A DNA stretch of 64,000 bases, from positions 1 to 64,000 of the forward strand of contig CACLTT010000002.1 of the NCBI GenBank assembly GCA_902609885.1, in the 5' to 3' direction. This DNA comes from an uncultured Candidatus Hydrogenedens sp. GTDB lineage: Bacteria > Desulfobacterota_D > UBA1144. A program made the position numbers and the translations under genes. The notes below the pieces were generated by a model. The model was not told where the DNA came from. It saw only the letters and a program-made list of their open reading frames with translations, and ran no database searches. Below, one piece after another: positions 17,974 to 26,608 of the stretch (within the stretch, counting starts at the first letter, position 1; every line of letters starts with the position of its first letter).

Positions 17974-19848
17974 ATTTTTTTGAATGTCATTTTTTTTTAT
18001 ATGTATCATTAAAATATTTAAAGCCGCTGGTGTTATTCCAGATATTCTAGATGCTTGACCAATTGTAGATGGCTTTATTCTTTGAATTTTTTGTTTTAAT
18101 TCATTTGATAGACCTGAAATGATTCCAACATCCAAATCATGAGGTATATGAATATCTTTATATTTATCAATCTTTTCTATTTCTTCAAATTGGCGTGAGA
18201 TGTACCCCTCATATTTAATTTCATTTCTAATTAAGTTTTTTATAACTTCATCCTCGGGTATCGAAATTTTGCTATCAATTTTTTTAAGTATCTCAAAATC
18301 AATATTTTGTCTTTTTAATAAATCTTTAATACTGTATTGTTTTTTCAATTCTTCTAACCCAATGTCTTTAAATATTTTCATATTTTTTTTGCTTGGGGAT
18401 ATTTTGGTTTCTTCATAATGTTTTATTAAATCTCTATACTTTTTTTCTTTCATTACGAAGTTTTTGTAATCTTCTTTATTTACTAGTCCTATTGAGTAAC
18501 CTTTTTCAGTAAGCCTTAAGTCCGCATTATCATCTCTTAACAAAAGTCTATGCTCAGCTCTTGATGTAAACATTCTGTAAGGCTCATCAACGCCTAAAGT
18601 TACTAAATCATCTATGAGAATTCCAATATAAGATTCTGATCTAGAGAGAACAAACTCATCTTTCTTTTGAATTTTCATAGAAGCGTTTATCCCAGCAATT
18701 AATCCCTGGGCTGCTGCCTCTTCGTATCCAGTTGTTCCATTTATTTGACCTGCTAAAAAAAGATTGGATACTATCTTACTTTCAAGTGTTAAATATAAAT
18801 CCTGAGGATTACAGTAATCATATTCTACTGCATAACCAGGCCTCATTATTCTTGCATTTTCAAGACCATCAATACTTTTAATTATTTCAACTTGTACTTC
18901 CAATGGCAAGCTAGTCGATATTCCGTTAGGGTAAATTTCATTTGTATCTAAACCCTCTGGCTCAAGAAAAATTTGATGTCTTAGTTTATCAGCAAATCTG
19001 ATTACTTTATCCTCTATTGAAGGACAATATCTTGGGCCTATACCTTTGATTTCGCCTGAGAACAAAGGAGATTTATCAATATTTGATTTTATAATGTTAT
19101 GCGTTTTTTCATTCGTGTAAGTTATGTGACACGGAAGTTGTAGATTAGATACTTTTTTAGTTTGATATGAAAAAAAAGCAGGTAAAGAGTCTGGATTTTG
19201 AACTTGGGTTTTTGACCAATTAATAGTATTTTTATCAAGTCTTGGCGGAGTACCTGTTTTTAATCTTCCCACATCAAGTCCTAACATTTTAAAAGAATTT
19301 GAAATTTCCTTAGTTGGAGGCTCGCCAGCTCTACCAGCCGAATTTTTTTCTTTACCTATATGAATTAAACCATTTGGGAATGTACCAGGAGTAATTATGG
19401 TTGTTTTTGAATAAAAACTTTCGCCTAAATTAGTTTTTACTCCTAAGATTTTGCCATTCTTAAATATAAGCGAATCAATAATTCTCTGAAATATAATTAA
19501 ACTTTGTTGATTTCCAAGAGTTTTCCTCATATAAGTTCTATATAAATTTCTATCTGCTTGAATTCGTGTTGCCTGAACTGCAGGTCCTTTTCTAGTATTT
19601 AATCTTCTATACTGAATCGATGAATAATCAGCAGCTTTTGCCATTTCACCTCCCAAAGCATCAATTTCTCTTACTAAATGACCTTTACCCACTCCGCCGA
19701 TCGATGGATTACAAGACATAATTCCGATAGTATCAATGTTAGCAGTAATTAAAAGTGTTTTTGAGCCTAGTCTTGCCGATGCTAAAGCTGCTTCACATCC
19801 AGCGTGGCCACCACCTACAACAATCACATCATATTTTTCTTCAGACAT
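17965..19848 (-). CDS. mnmG: tRNA uridine-5-carboxymethylaminomethyl modification enzyme MnmG (GidA)
   Basis: MnmG, with MnmE, installs the cmnm5 group on wobble uridine of tRNAs using FAD, NADH and methylene-THF. The 627-residue protein shows the FAD motif [14 protein letters not shown] at the start, [14 protein letters not shown], the catalytic-region [10 protein letters not shown] and RFADK segment, and the [16 protein letters not shown] block. A C-terminal MnmE-binding helical domain ends in TPAALNIL. The length is normal. mnmE and rsmG, common neighbours, are not here. Confidence 0.96.
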   Translation of the reverse strand: MSEEKYDVIVVGGGHAGCEAALASARLGSKTLLITANIDTIGIMSCNPSIGGVGKGHLVREIDALGGEMAKAADYSSIQYRRLNTRKGPAVQATRIQADRNLYRTYMRKTLGNQQSLIIFQRIIDSLIFKNGKILGVKTNLGESFYSKTTIITPGTFPNGLIHIGKEKNSAGRAGEPPTKEISNSFKMLGLDVGRLKTGTPPRLDKNTINWSKTQVQNPDSLPAFFSYQTKKVSNLQLPCHITYTNEKTHNIIKSNIDKSPLFSGEIKGIGPRYCPSIEDKVIRFADKLRHQIFLEPEGLDTNEIYPNGISTSLPLEVQVEIIKSIDGLENARIMRPGYAVEYDYCNPQDLYLTLESKIVSNLFLAGQINGTTGYEEAAAQGLIAGINASMKIQKKDEFVLSRSESYIGILIDDLVTLGVDEPYRMFTSRAEHRLLLRDDNADLRLTEKGYSIGLVNKEDYKNFVMKEKKYRDLIKHYEETKISPSKKNMKIFKDIGLEELKKQYSIKDLLKRQNIDFEILKKIDSKISIPEDEVIKNLIRNEIKYEGYISRQFEEIEKIDKYKDIHIPHDLDVGIISGLSNELKQKIQRIKPSTIGQASRISGITPAALNILMIHIKKNDIQKNLD

Positions 19849-19923
19849 AATTTTCTAATGTTATATGATTTACTAAAAAATAAAAGCGTTTAAATATAGA
19901 AAAAAATAAACAATAATTATTAT

Positions 19924-20589
19924 ATGAAAAATTCGATAGTTGGAATAACATCTGATATAAAAGGAAAATTTTATGAAGTCGAATCTTTTTACTTTGAAAG
20001 TTTACTAAAGGTGGGTGCTATTCCTGTAATGTTACCAATGACAACAAATAAAAATGACATTAGAAAAATATCGAAAAAAATAAATAGTTTATTAGTTTCA
20101 GGAAGTAGAGACATTGATCCTAAATTTTATGGACAAGTTAAAAAATTCAAAATTAATTCTTTGGATATTAATAGAACAATAAGTGAAATAAATTATATTG
20201 AAGAGTTTGCAAAACAGAAGAAAAAAATTCTTGGTATTTGCGGTGGCATGCAGTTAATAAATGTATATTTTGGAGGAAGTTTAATTCAGGATATTAAATC
20301 ACAATTAAAGAGCAAAATTAATCATTCAAAAGCAAAGTATCATAAAATAAAAATTTTAAAAAATACTTTAATCAAGAAAATAACTAGCTCATCAGAACTT
20401 AGAGTCAATACTTTTCATCATCAATGTATCGATAAGCTGGGAGGTAGTCTGATAGCATCCTCTAGATCCTCAGATGGAATTATAGAATCATTTGAATCTT
20501 TAAATAGAAAAATTTTAGCAGTTCAATGGCATCCGGAGCTTATGAAAGATAGAAAAAATCAAATGATTTTTAATTGGTTAAAGAGTTAA
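19924..20589 (+). CDS. Class I glutamine amidotransferase, gamma-glutamyl-GABA hydrolase-like (peptidase C26)
   Basis: The 221-residue protein has a class I amidotransferase triad: Cys in GICGGMQLINVYFGG near residue 104, and His and Glu in AVQWHPE near 204. The VSGSRDIDPKFYG segment near residue 62 and the VNTFHHQ motif match the PuuD group, which hydrolyses gamma-glutamyl-gamma-aminobutyrate in putrescine breakdown. No other puu gene is nearby, so the substrate is uncertain. uvrA follows 30 nt downstream on the same strand. Confidence 0.78.
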   Translation: MKNSIVGITSDIKGKFYEVESFYFESLLKVGAIPVMLPMTTNKNDIRKISKKINSLLVSGSRDIDPKFYGQVKKFKINSLDINRTISEINYIEEFAKQKKKILGICGGMQLINVYFGGSLIQDIKSQLKSKINHSKAKYHKIKILKNTLIKKITSSSELRVNTFHHQCIDKLGGSLIASSRSSDGIIESFESLNRKILAVQWHPELMKDRKNQMIFNWLKS

Positions 20590-20619
20590 AATTAAATTTA
20601 AAGCTGTTAAATTAAGATT

Positions 20620-23409
20620 GTGGACAAAATTGTTGCTAAAGGAATCAGAGAAAATAATCTAGATAACATTAGTATAAGTATACCAAGAGGAAAAATAACG
20701 GTTTTTACTGGTGTTAGTGGTTCTGGTAAATCAACATTGGCTTTTGATACTATTTTTGCAGAAGGCCAAAGAAGATATCTTGAGTCATTATCAAGCTATG
20801 CTAAGCAATTTGTTGATAAGTTCAAAAAACCAGATTTGGATTATATCTCTGGTCTATCACCATCTGTATCAGTTGATCAAAAAACCTTTATGAGAAATCC
20901 TAGGTCCACTGTTGCAACTATTACAGAAATTTATGACTTTATTAGGCTAGGTTTCTCAAAACTTGGCGTTCCTAAGTGTTATCAATGTGGTAGTGAAATG
21001 TCTTCTGGCTCTGTTGAAACTGTGTTAGATCGCTTGGAAAAAGAAAATTTATTGAATAAAAGTATCGATATCTTCTACCCAATTTCAATGGGTAAAAAAG
21101 GGGAATTTAAAAAGGAAATTGAATTTGCTTCTAGATTTTTTACTATTGCTAGAGTGGAGGGTAAAACTGTTGATATTTCACAAATAAAACCATTAGAAAA
21201 GCAAAAAAAACATAATCTTGAAATATATATTGATTCTATTAATTCACCCAAGAAAAGTTTAAAAAAACTTAAATCCTCTTTAGATGTTGGATTCTTGTAT
21301 GGTGAGGGAATTGTGATAGTTGAAGCCGATGATAAAAGATTTATTTTTAATTCTGAGCTAACTTGCAACAAATGTGGAATTAGCTACCCGGAAATCTCCC
21401 CTAGACTTTTTTCATTTAACAGCCCTTATGGTTGTTGCAATCATTGCGAAGGTATAGGTCAATTTGAATTTGTTGATGAGAATCTAGTTATCAATTTTGA
21501 TAAATCGATAAATGATAATGCAATTTTACCTTTTATATCTTTATCTCAATATAAAAAGCAAGTTAAAGAATTTGCTATAGAAAATTCAATAGATTTAAAG
21601 AAAACCTTCGCTAAATTATCAAAAAAGCACCAGAATTTAATTCTTTATGGACATGAATCAACAAATGTATCTGATTATCTAAAAAATTATAATAAGGCCA
21701 GCAAAGATTTTCCCGGTGTTATAAATATATTACAAACCTGGATTTTGAAATCCAAAACCGAAGACTCCTTTGAGGCTCTTTCAAAATACATCTCAATCAA
21801 AAAGTGTGATTTTTGTGAAGGTACAAGACTAAGAAAAGAGGCAAGATATATATTTATCAACGGTAAAAATATATCGGAATTTTGTAGTTTAAATATTTCA
21901 GAGGCTATGAATTTTGTTGATGATGTAAAATTTTCGGGAACAAAAAAAGAAATATGGAAAAAAATTAAACCTGAGATAAGATCAAGATTAACTTTTTTGA
22001 AAGATGTTGGTTTGTCATATTTAAATCTTGATAGAAGCGCTCCCACATTGTCTGGTGGAGAAGCACAAAGGATAAGGTTAGCCACTCAATTGGGTGCCAA
22101 TTTAACTGGTGTTACTTATGTTCTTGATGAGCCAACAATAGGCTTACATCCTAGAGATAATTCAAGACTTGTTGGTGCTCTTAAATCTTTAAGAGATAAA
22201 GGTAATACTGTATTGGTAGTCGAACATGATGAGGATACAATAATGAATGCTGATAATATAGTTGATATCGGACCCAAGGCAGGTATAAACGGTGGTAAGA
22301 TTGTCTATGCCGGAAATTTAAGCGGCATTAAAAAATCTAAGAATTCACTAACTGGTAAGTATTTAAATCGAGAGAAAAAGATTATACAAAACATTAAAGA
22401 TTTTAAATCCGATACGAAAACAATTTCAATATCTAATATTACAAAAAATAATCTAAAAAATATAAGTATTGATCTGCCGTTGGGCCATGTAATATGTGTC
22501 ACAGGCGTTTCTGGATCTGGAAAAAGTTCTTTAGTGTCGCATACTATTTTTCCACTATTATCAAAATATATAAATAATCCTAACAAAAAAAGTAACGCTA
22601 AAGAGGCTATAAGAGGTGTGGAGAATATTGATAAGGTGATAAATATTGATCAGTCTCCAATAGGTAGGTCTTCACGTTCAAACCCCGTTACTTATACTGG
22701 AATTTTTTCAACAATTAGGGATATTTTTTCATCTTTACAAATATCTAAAATGAAGGGGTATGGCCCCGGTAGATTTAGTTTTAATGTAAAAGAGGGTAGT
22801 TGTAGTAGTTGCTCTGGAGCCGGCTTCAATAAAATTGAAATGAGTTTTTTACCAGACGTTTCTGTTATATGCGAGGAGTGTCAAGGGAAAAGGTTTGATG
22901 AACAGACCTTAGAGGTTTTATATAATGGTAAAAATATAGCCGAAGTACTAGATATGACATTTGAGGAAGCAGAAACTTTTTTCGCAGGTTTTCCAATACT
23001 CAGCTCAAAAATCTCAGTTTTAAATTCCGTTGGTCTTCATTATCTTAAATTGGGCCAATCAGCCACAACTCTTTCAGGTGGAGAAGCTCAAAGAATCAAA
23101 TTATCTAAGGAGTTAATTAAAAAAAATACAGGTCAGACTTTTTATATTTTAGATGAACCAACAATAGGATTACATTATCAGGATGTAGATAACTTAATGA
23201 GTGTTATCTATAAGCTTAGAGATTCAGGAAGCACTATATTAATAGTTGAACATAATTTAGATGTTATAAATTGTTCAGATTATATTATAGACCTTGGACC
23301 CGAGGGTGGTGAGGGTGGTGGCTACTTGCAGTTTATGGGACAAAGAAATGATTTTATATCTTCTGGATCTGGAGAAACTCTTGATTATTTGAAAAAGCAT
23401 ATTTTGTAA
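20620..23409 (+). CDS. uvrA: Excinuclease ABC subunit UvrA
   Basis: UvrA is the damage-recognition ATPase of nucleotide excision repair. The 929 residues hold two ABC modules. Walker A sites are GVSGSGKST (31-39) and a second GVSGSGKSS near residue 630; ABC signatures LSGGEAQRI occur in both halves. Zinc-binding clusters include CYQC, CNKC, CCNHC, CDFC and CSSC/CEEC pairs. The start is GTG at 20620, where the protein begins MDKIVAKGIRENNL as in the family. The length is near the usual 940. Mfd, the coupling factor, is encoded 22 kb away in this window. Confidence 0.97.
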   Translation: MDKIVAKGIRENNLDNISISIPRGKITVFTGVSGSGKSTLAFDTIFAEGQRRYLESLSSYAKQFVDKFKKPDLDYISGLSPSVSVDQKTFMRNPRSTVATITEIYDFIRLGFSKLGVPKCYQCGSEMSSGSVETVLDRLEKENLLNKSIDIFYPISMGKKGEFKKEIEFASRFFTIARVEGKTVDISQIKPLEKQKKHNLEIYIDSINSPKKSLKKLKSSLDVGFLYGEGIVIVEADDKRFIFNSELTCNKCGISYPEISPRLFSFNSPYGCCNHCEGIGQFEFVDENLVINFDKSINDNAILPFISLSQYKKQVKEFAIENSIDLKKTFAKLSKKHQNLILYGHESTNVSDYLKNYNKASKDFPGVINILQTWILKSKTEDSFEALSKYISIKKCDFCEGTRLRKEARYIFINGKNISEFCSLNISEAMNFVDDVKFSGTKKEIWKKIKPEIRSRLTFLKDVGLSYLNLDRSAPTLSGGEAQRIRLATQLGANLTGVTYVLDEPTIGLHPRDNSRLVGALKSLRDKGNTVLVVEHDEDTIMNADNIVDIGPKAGINGGKIVYAGNLSGIKKSKNSLTGKYLNREKKIIQNIKDFKSDTKTISISNITKNNLKNISIDLPLGHVICVTGVSGSGKSSLVSHTIFPLLSKYINNPNKKSNAKEAIRGVENIDKVINIDQSPIGRSSRSNPVTYTGIFSTIRDIFSSLQISKMKGYGPGRFSFNVKEGSCSSCSGAGFNKIEMSFLPDVSVICEECQGKRFDEQTLEVLYNGKNIAEVLDMTFEEAETFFAGFPILSSKISVLNSVGLHYLKLGQSATTLSGGEAQRIKLSKELIKKNTGQTFYILDEPTIGLHYQDVDNLMSVIYKLRDSGSTILIVEHNLDVINCSDYIIDLGPEGGEGGGYLQFMGQRNDFISSGSGETLDYLKKHIL

Positions 23410-23416
23410 AAAATAA

Positions 23417-23668
23417 TTATAAAGGGTTTGTTATCAAAGATGCTAAAATGCTTAATATTATAAAAACTCCAATAAATGTAATCATTATGTAGCAATGCTT
23501 GTAAGTAGTGCCTTTATGAACATTGGGAACTCTATCTGGGTATGGTAAGACTTTATGTTCATTTTCAGGTGACATATCCTCATTTACATCACTACTAGAA
23601 TCAGAGATTGTTTCTTTAATTTGTGTGTTTTCAGCTTCCGAAGCTTGCTCTTTAATTTCCTCACTCAC
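23417..23668 (-). CDS. Small acidic single-pass membrane protein, function unknown
   Basis: I do not recognise this 83-residue protein. Its first 45 residues are acidic and hydrophilic (many Glu, Ser, Asp and Asn). A short conserved-looking stretch follows (KVLPYPDRVPNVHKG), then a membrane segment from about 60 to the end (MITFIGVFIILSILASLI). The frame opens with GTG and no Shine-Dalgarno is visible. It is convergent with uvrA (7 nt gap) and divergent from the rhodanese gene. Coding potential is supported by the coherent soluble-plus-transmembrane layout, but homologues would be needed to be sure. Confidence 0.5.
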   Translation of the reverse strand: MSEEIKEQASEAENTQIKETISDSSSDVNEDMSPENEHKVLPYPDRVPNVHKGTTYKHCYIMITFIGVFIILSILASLITNPL

Positions 23669-23710
23669 ATTTAAAAAATATCATAACTTCATTTTTATGC
23701 AATGAATTTC

Positions 23711-23738
23711 GTAGTAGTTACTTTTTTTATACTACTAC
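23711..23738. repeat. Inverted repeat with 8-bp arms upstream of the rhodanese
   Basis: GTAGTAGT (23711-23718) and ACTACTAC (23731-23738) are perfect inverted arms separated by 12 nt that include a run of T. It is not followed by a T-run in a position that would make a terminator for either neighbour. It lies in the divergent gap between the 83-aa gene and the rhodanese. Confidence 0.4.
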
Positions 23739-23746
23739 CCAAATAG

Positions 23747-23765
23747 ATATTCTAATATAGAATAT
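23747..23765. promoter_or_regulatory. 19-bp palindrome, putative operator of the rhodanese gene
   Basis: ATATTCTA-ATA-TAGAATAT is a perfect inverted repeat with 8-bp arms. It covers the region where the -35 of the rhodanese promoter would sit, if TATTAT at 23771-23776 is the -10. It contains the half-sites ATTCTA and TAGAAT, which recur in inverted order at 23783-23797. Confidence 0.42.
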
Positions 23766-23770
23766 ATCAC

Positions 23771-23776
23771 TATTAT
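23771..23776 (+). promoter_or_regulatory. Candidate -10 element for the rhodanese gene
   Basis: TATTAT matches the consensus in five of six bases and sits between the two palindromes. The hexamer 17 bp upstream (TATTCT) is a poor -35, which would fit a promoter needing an activator at the upstream palindrome. This is inference. Confidence 0.3.
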
Positions 23777-23781
23777 TTTTT

Positions 23782-23798
23782 TTAGAATTTTATTCTAA
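23782..23798. promoter_or_regulatory. 17-bp palindrome just upstream of the rhodanese ribosome binding site
   Basis: TTAGAAT-TTT-ATTCTAA is a perfect inverted repeat with 7-bp arms. It is followed directly by a strong Shine-Dalgarno GGAGG (23800-23804) and the ATG at 23812. Its centre is 34 bp from the centre of the first palindrome. In RNA it could form a 7-bp hairpin in the leader. Confidence 0.42.
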
Positions 23799-23811
23799 CG
23801 GAGGAAAGAAT

Positions 23812-24654
23812 ATGGCAGAATACGCAAATCCAGATGTATTGGTAAGTACAGAATGGGTTCAAGAAAATATAGGTAAAGATGGAATTAAAATTATCGAATC
23901 TAATGAGGATATTTTACTTTATGATATTGGTCACATTGAAGGAGCAATTAAGTTAGATTGGGAGACTGAGCTTCAGGATAAATTGGTTAGAGATTATATT
24001 GATAAAGATAATTTTGAAAAGCTAATGTCTTCAAAAGGGATATCTCGTGATGACACAGTTGTTTTTTATGGAGATAAAAGTAATTGGTGGGCATGTTACG
24101 CACTTTGGACATTTAAGGTTTATGGCCATGAGAAATGTTTAATAATGAATGGTGGAAGACAAAAATGGATTGATGAAAAAAGAGATATTACTAAAGATGT
24201 AGCAGATTACTCAACTACAAATTATAAAGTCGATTCAACAAATGACGAAATTAGAGCATTTAGAGATGAAGTAAAAAAACATAGTGATTCGGGGTTATTG
24301 CTAATTGATGTAAGGTCTCCAAAAGAATATTCTGGTGAATTATTACATATGGAAGCATATCCTCAAGAAGGTGCGCTTCGAGGTGGGCATATACCTAATG
24401 CTAAGAGTGTTCCCTGGGCTACTGCCGCAAACGAGGATGGTACTTTTAAAAGTGCTGATGAATTGACTGCAATTTATAAAGAAGGTGCAGGTCTTGATCC
24501 AAATCAAGATATAATTGCATATTGTAGGATTGGCGAAAGATCTTCTCATACATGGTTTGTTTTAAAATATTTACTTGGCTATGAAAGTGTCAAAAACTAT
24601 GATGGGTCGTGGACCGAATGGGGAAATTTAGTTAAAGCCCCTATTGAAAAGTAA
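23812..24654 (+). CDS. Thiosulfate/3-mercaptopyruvate sulfurtransferase (tandem rhodanese)
   Basis: This 280-residue protein has two rhodanese domains. The C-terminal one is catalytic, with Cys238 in the [13 protein letters not shown] loop. The N-terminal one has Asp in place of the cysteine ([10 protein letters not shown]), as is usual for the inactive half. It transfers sulfane sulfur from thiosulfate or mercaptopyruvate; the CRIGERS loop resembles thiosulfate-type enzymes, but that is inference. It has a very good ribosome site (GGAGG, 7-nt spacer). Next downstream is an Fe-S scaffold gene, so a role in sulfur supply for clusters is plausible. Confidence 0.9.
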   Translation: MAEYANPDVLVSTEWVQENIGKDGIKIIESNEDILLYDIGHIEGAIKLDWETELQDKLVRDYIDKDNFEKLMSSKGISRDDTVVFYGDKSNWWACYALWTFKVYGHEKCLIMNGGRQKWIDEKRDITKDVADYSTTNYKVDSTNDEIRAFRDEVKKHSDSGLLLIDVRSPKEYSGELLHMEAYPQEGALRGGHIPNAKSVPWATAANEDGTFKSADELTAIYKEGAGLDPNQDIIAYCRIGERSSHTWFVLKYLLGYESVKNYDGSWTEWGNLVKAPIEK

Positions 24655-24697
24655 TATACTTTATTTTAATTTAACTTTAAGTTACATTATGAATTCT

Positions 24698-24740
24698 AAG
24701 CAAATCAGTTAAAAAAACTAATTTGCTTAGTTTTTATTTT
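24698..24740 (+). terminator. Terminator-like hairpin plus T-tract, ending 4 nt before sufU
   Basis: AAGCAAAT (24698-24705) pairs with ATTTGCTT (24721-24728). After one C-A mismatch AGT pairs with ACT, leaving an A-rich loop. AG and a run of TTTTTATTTT follow on the plus strand. This is the only intrinsic-terminator-like structure I found in the window. It would end the rhodanese transcript, yet it leaves only 4 nt before the sufU ATG and no room for a promoter or Shine-Dalgarno behind it. Confidence 0.6.
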
Positions 24741-24744
24741 AATT

Positions 24745-25179
24745 ATGGCTCAGGATAAACAAGAATTAATGGATTTCATATTGGATCACTACGAGAATCC
24801 AAGAAATGCTGGTACTATCGAAGGCTCAGATAAAAAATTGATCAGCGATGCTGACATCTGTCAAAATGGAGGAAATCCCGGATGTGGAGATATTGTTACA
24901 ATTTGTCTGAAAGTTGATAACGGCAAAATCGTGGATATTAAATTTGAGGGAGAAGGTTGTATCGTAAGCCAAGCTGGAACTTCAATTATCACCGAGAAGG
25001 TATTAGGTAAGGATTTAGACGATGTTTTAGCCATGGGCCCCGAGATGATGACTGAAATATTGGGAGAAGAGCTAACGTTATCAAGGCCTAAATGTGCTAC
25101 ATTAGGATTAGCTACTGTAAAATTAGCTATTACTCAGCTCAGAAGGAGTGAAATGAAGAAGGCTAACAATATAGAATAA
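24745..25179 (+). CDS. Fe-S cluster assembly scaffold, IscU/SufU (NifU N-terminal) family
   Basis: The 144-residue protein starts with the family block MDFILDHYENPRNAG and has the three conserved cysteines: Cys47 in NPGCGD, Cys72 in EGEGCIVSQAG and Cys117 in PKCATLG. The CATLG ending is SufU-like, but it lacks the long insert that SufU has before the third cysteine, so its subtype is intermediate. Extra cysteines lie at 39 and 54. No cysteine desulfurase is adjacent; the rhodanese upstream is the only sulfur-transfer gene nearby. There is no visible Shine-Dalgarno because a hairpin and T-tract end 4 nt before the ATG. Confidence 0.85.
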   Translation: MAQDKQELMDFILDHYENPRNAGTIEGSDKKLISDADICQNGGNPGCGDIVTICLKVDNGKIVDIKFEGEGCIVSQAGTSIITEKVLGKDLDDVLAMGPEMMTEILGEELTLSRPKCATLGLATVKLAITQLRRSEMKKANNIE

Positions 25180-25206
25180 TATATTTTTTATATAACTTTT
25201 TTTGTT

Positions 25207-25212
25207 TATAAT
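25207..25212 (+). promoter_or_regulatory. Candidate -10 element for the 451-aa gene
   Basis: A perfect TATAAT lies 35 nt before the ATG at 25242, in the 62-nt gap after sufU. The -35 region is only A/T. A clear GGGAG ribosome site follows at about 25230-25234. Confidence 0.35.
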
Positions 25213-25241
25213 ATACTCTAGACCAATATGGGAGAATAATA

Positions 25242-26597
25242 ATGGCAAAGAAAAATGGTAAAAATGGAAATGGAAAAATTAATTATGATGCAGCTTTAAA
25301 TTATCCTTTATTTGAAGCTATCTTTAATCGTAGATCTAGAAGATTTGGAGCAGGTATGGAGCTTCCTTCTGATAGTAGCCTAGGACATAAGTCTGAAATT
25401 CCTCCAATAGCTTTGACTGAATTTCAAGAGGCTATGTTAGTATGGGCTGGCACTGGACTAACAGGACTGTGTTTGGCTGACTTACCACCAGAAAATGGAA
25501 TTGATTTATTATGTCAGTGGACTGGTAGAACTTGGCCCTCTGCATGTAATAATCATGGAACGGAATTATTTTTTACTAACGATTCAGGTTTATATTGGGT
25601 AGATGTTAAAAACATGCTTCCTAAAGATAAAGAGCTAGATATGTTTTTTAAACTTGATCGAGATGATAAAATTGACAGATTATTAGAATTATATAGAGAT
25701 GGACTTGTTAAATTGGAGGATGGAAGAGCCAATTTGCCTGATAAAATGCCTGGTCTTTTTGATTTCAATCAATGGAATACAAATAAGCCTGGCACTACAA
25801 CTTTTATTCCTGTTACAGATATAACTGAAGAATACTTAAATTTATTAACCTTATATTGCAGTAGCACATATGCATTTAACATTTGGGATGAAAAACATAA
25901 CAGGTCCTGTGGCCAAGATAAGTGGATCAAATCTGGAAGAATTAAAGAAGAAGTTAAAATGTCCTTATATGATCTTGAGGTTAGAATTTTAACAGGATTA
26001 AATGTTGAGCAGGCATTTATTTGTCAAAATATGTCCCTTGCATTACAAGCACTTGGCTTGGGTGGATGGACTTTTACAGGTCTAATTCCTAGATTTACAT
26101 TGGGTTCAAATCCCGAACTTTTTAAAGGTTTAGGTTTTAGATTTGAGCAGCCTAAATCCGGACCAACTAGGCCTGTTGGTAGAGATGGAGTTTTTCAAGG
26201 ATATTGTCCTCCATATTATAAATCAATGTCAGAGGCTTATAATGCCATGGATTCTCATAAATGGGCAGCTTGGGATAGTAGCAAAAAACCTTTTCCCTAT
26301 GAGGAACCCGACAAGCATTTAGTTAAGGCTCCTAGACCTACTGATACCACAAGTGAAATTGTGAAATCTGTTGCAGATTATATTTATGATGCTTATGGAT
26401 CATTTCCAGCTTTTGTTGACCCTATGTATATGAGATTGGTTTTTCAAGCTCAAAACTTAGATCTAGACTTCTATGATAAGTACTACCCACCTGGATCATA
26501 TACCGATCAACATGTTAATACCTTTAAGTATTTTCAACCTGAAATTAAAAATCCTTATTCCCAAAAACCTTCAAAAAAATACCCTTGGGATAAGTAA
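25242..26597 (+). CDS. Uncharacterised protein with a nitroreductase-like N-terminus
   Basis: The 451-residue protein is not one I can assign. After a Lys/Gly/Asn-rich start, residues 17-45 (YPLFEAIFNRRSRRFGAGMEL) resemble the RRSxR opening of flavin nitroreductases. The WAGTGLTGLCLADLPPENG segment near 72 is compatible with that fold. Later parts are rich in Trp, Tyr, Phe, Pro and Gly (GLGGWTFTGL, GYCPPYYKS, YYPPGSYTDQH), with no signal peptide or membrane segment. It has a good ribosome site and its own likely promoter. The length is about double that of a plain nitroreductase. It could be an oxidoreductase, but cofactor and substrate are unknown. Confidence 0.6.
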   Translation: MAKKNGKNGNGKINYDAALNYPLFEAIFNRRSRRFGAGMELPSDSSLGHKSEIPPIALTEFQEAMLVWAGTGLTGLCLADLPPENGIDLLCQWTGRTWPSACNNHGTELFFTNDSGLYWVDVKNMLPKDKELDMFFKLDRDDKIDRLLELYRDGLVKLEDGRANLPDKMPGLFDFNQWNTNKPGTTTFIPVTDITEEYLNLLTLYCSSTYAFNIWDEKHNRSCGQDKWIKSGRIKEEVKMSLYDLEVRILTGLNVEQAFICQNMSLALQALGLGGWTFTGLIPRFTLGSNPELFKGLGFRFEQPKSGPTRPVGRDGVFQGYCPPYYKSMSEAYNAMDSHKWAAWDSSKKPFPYEEPDKHLVKAPRPTDTTSEIVKSVADYIYDAYGSFPAFVDPMYMRLVFQAQNLDLDFYDKYYPPGSYTDQHVNTFKYFQPEIKNPYSQKPSKKYPWDK

Positions 26598-26608
26598 AAT
26601 TTATAGAA

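Noticed and set aside
23523-23705. 60-codon plus-strand frame opposite the small membrane protein
   Set aside because: The minus-strand frame has a coherent acidic plus transmembrane layout; the plus-strand frame has neither a ribosome site nor a plausible composition.
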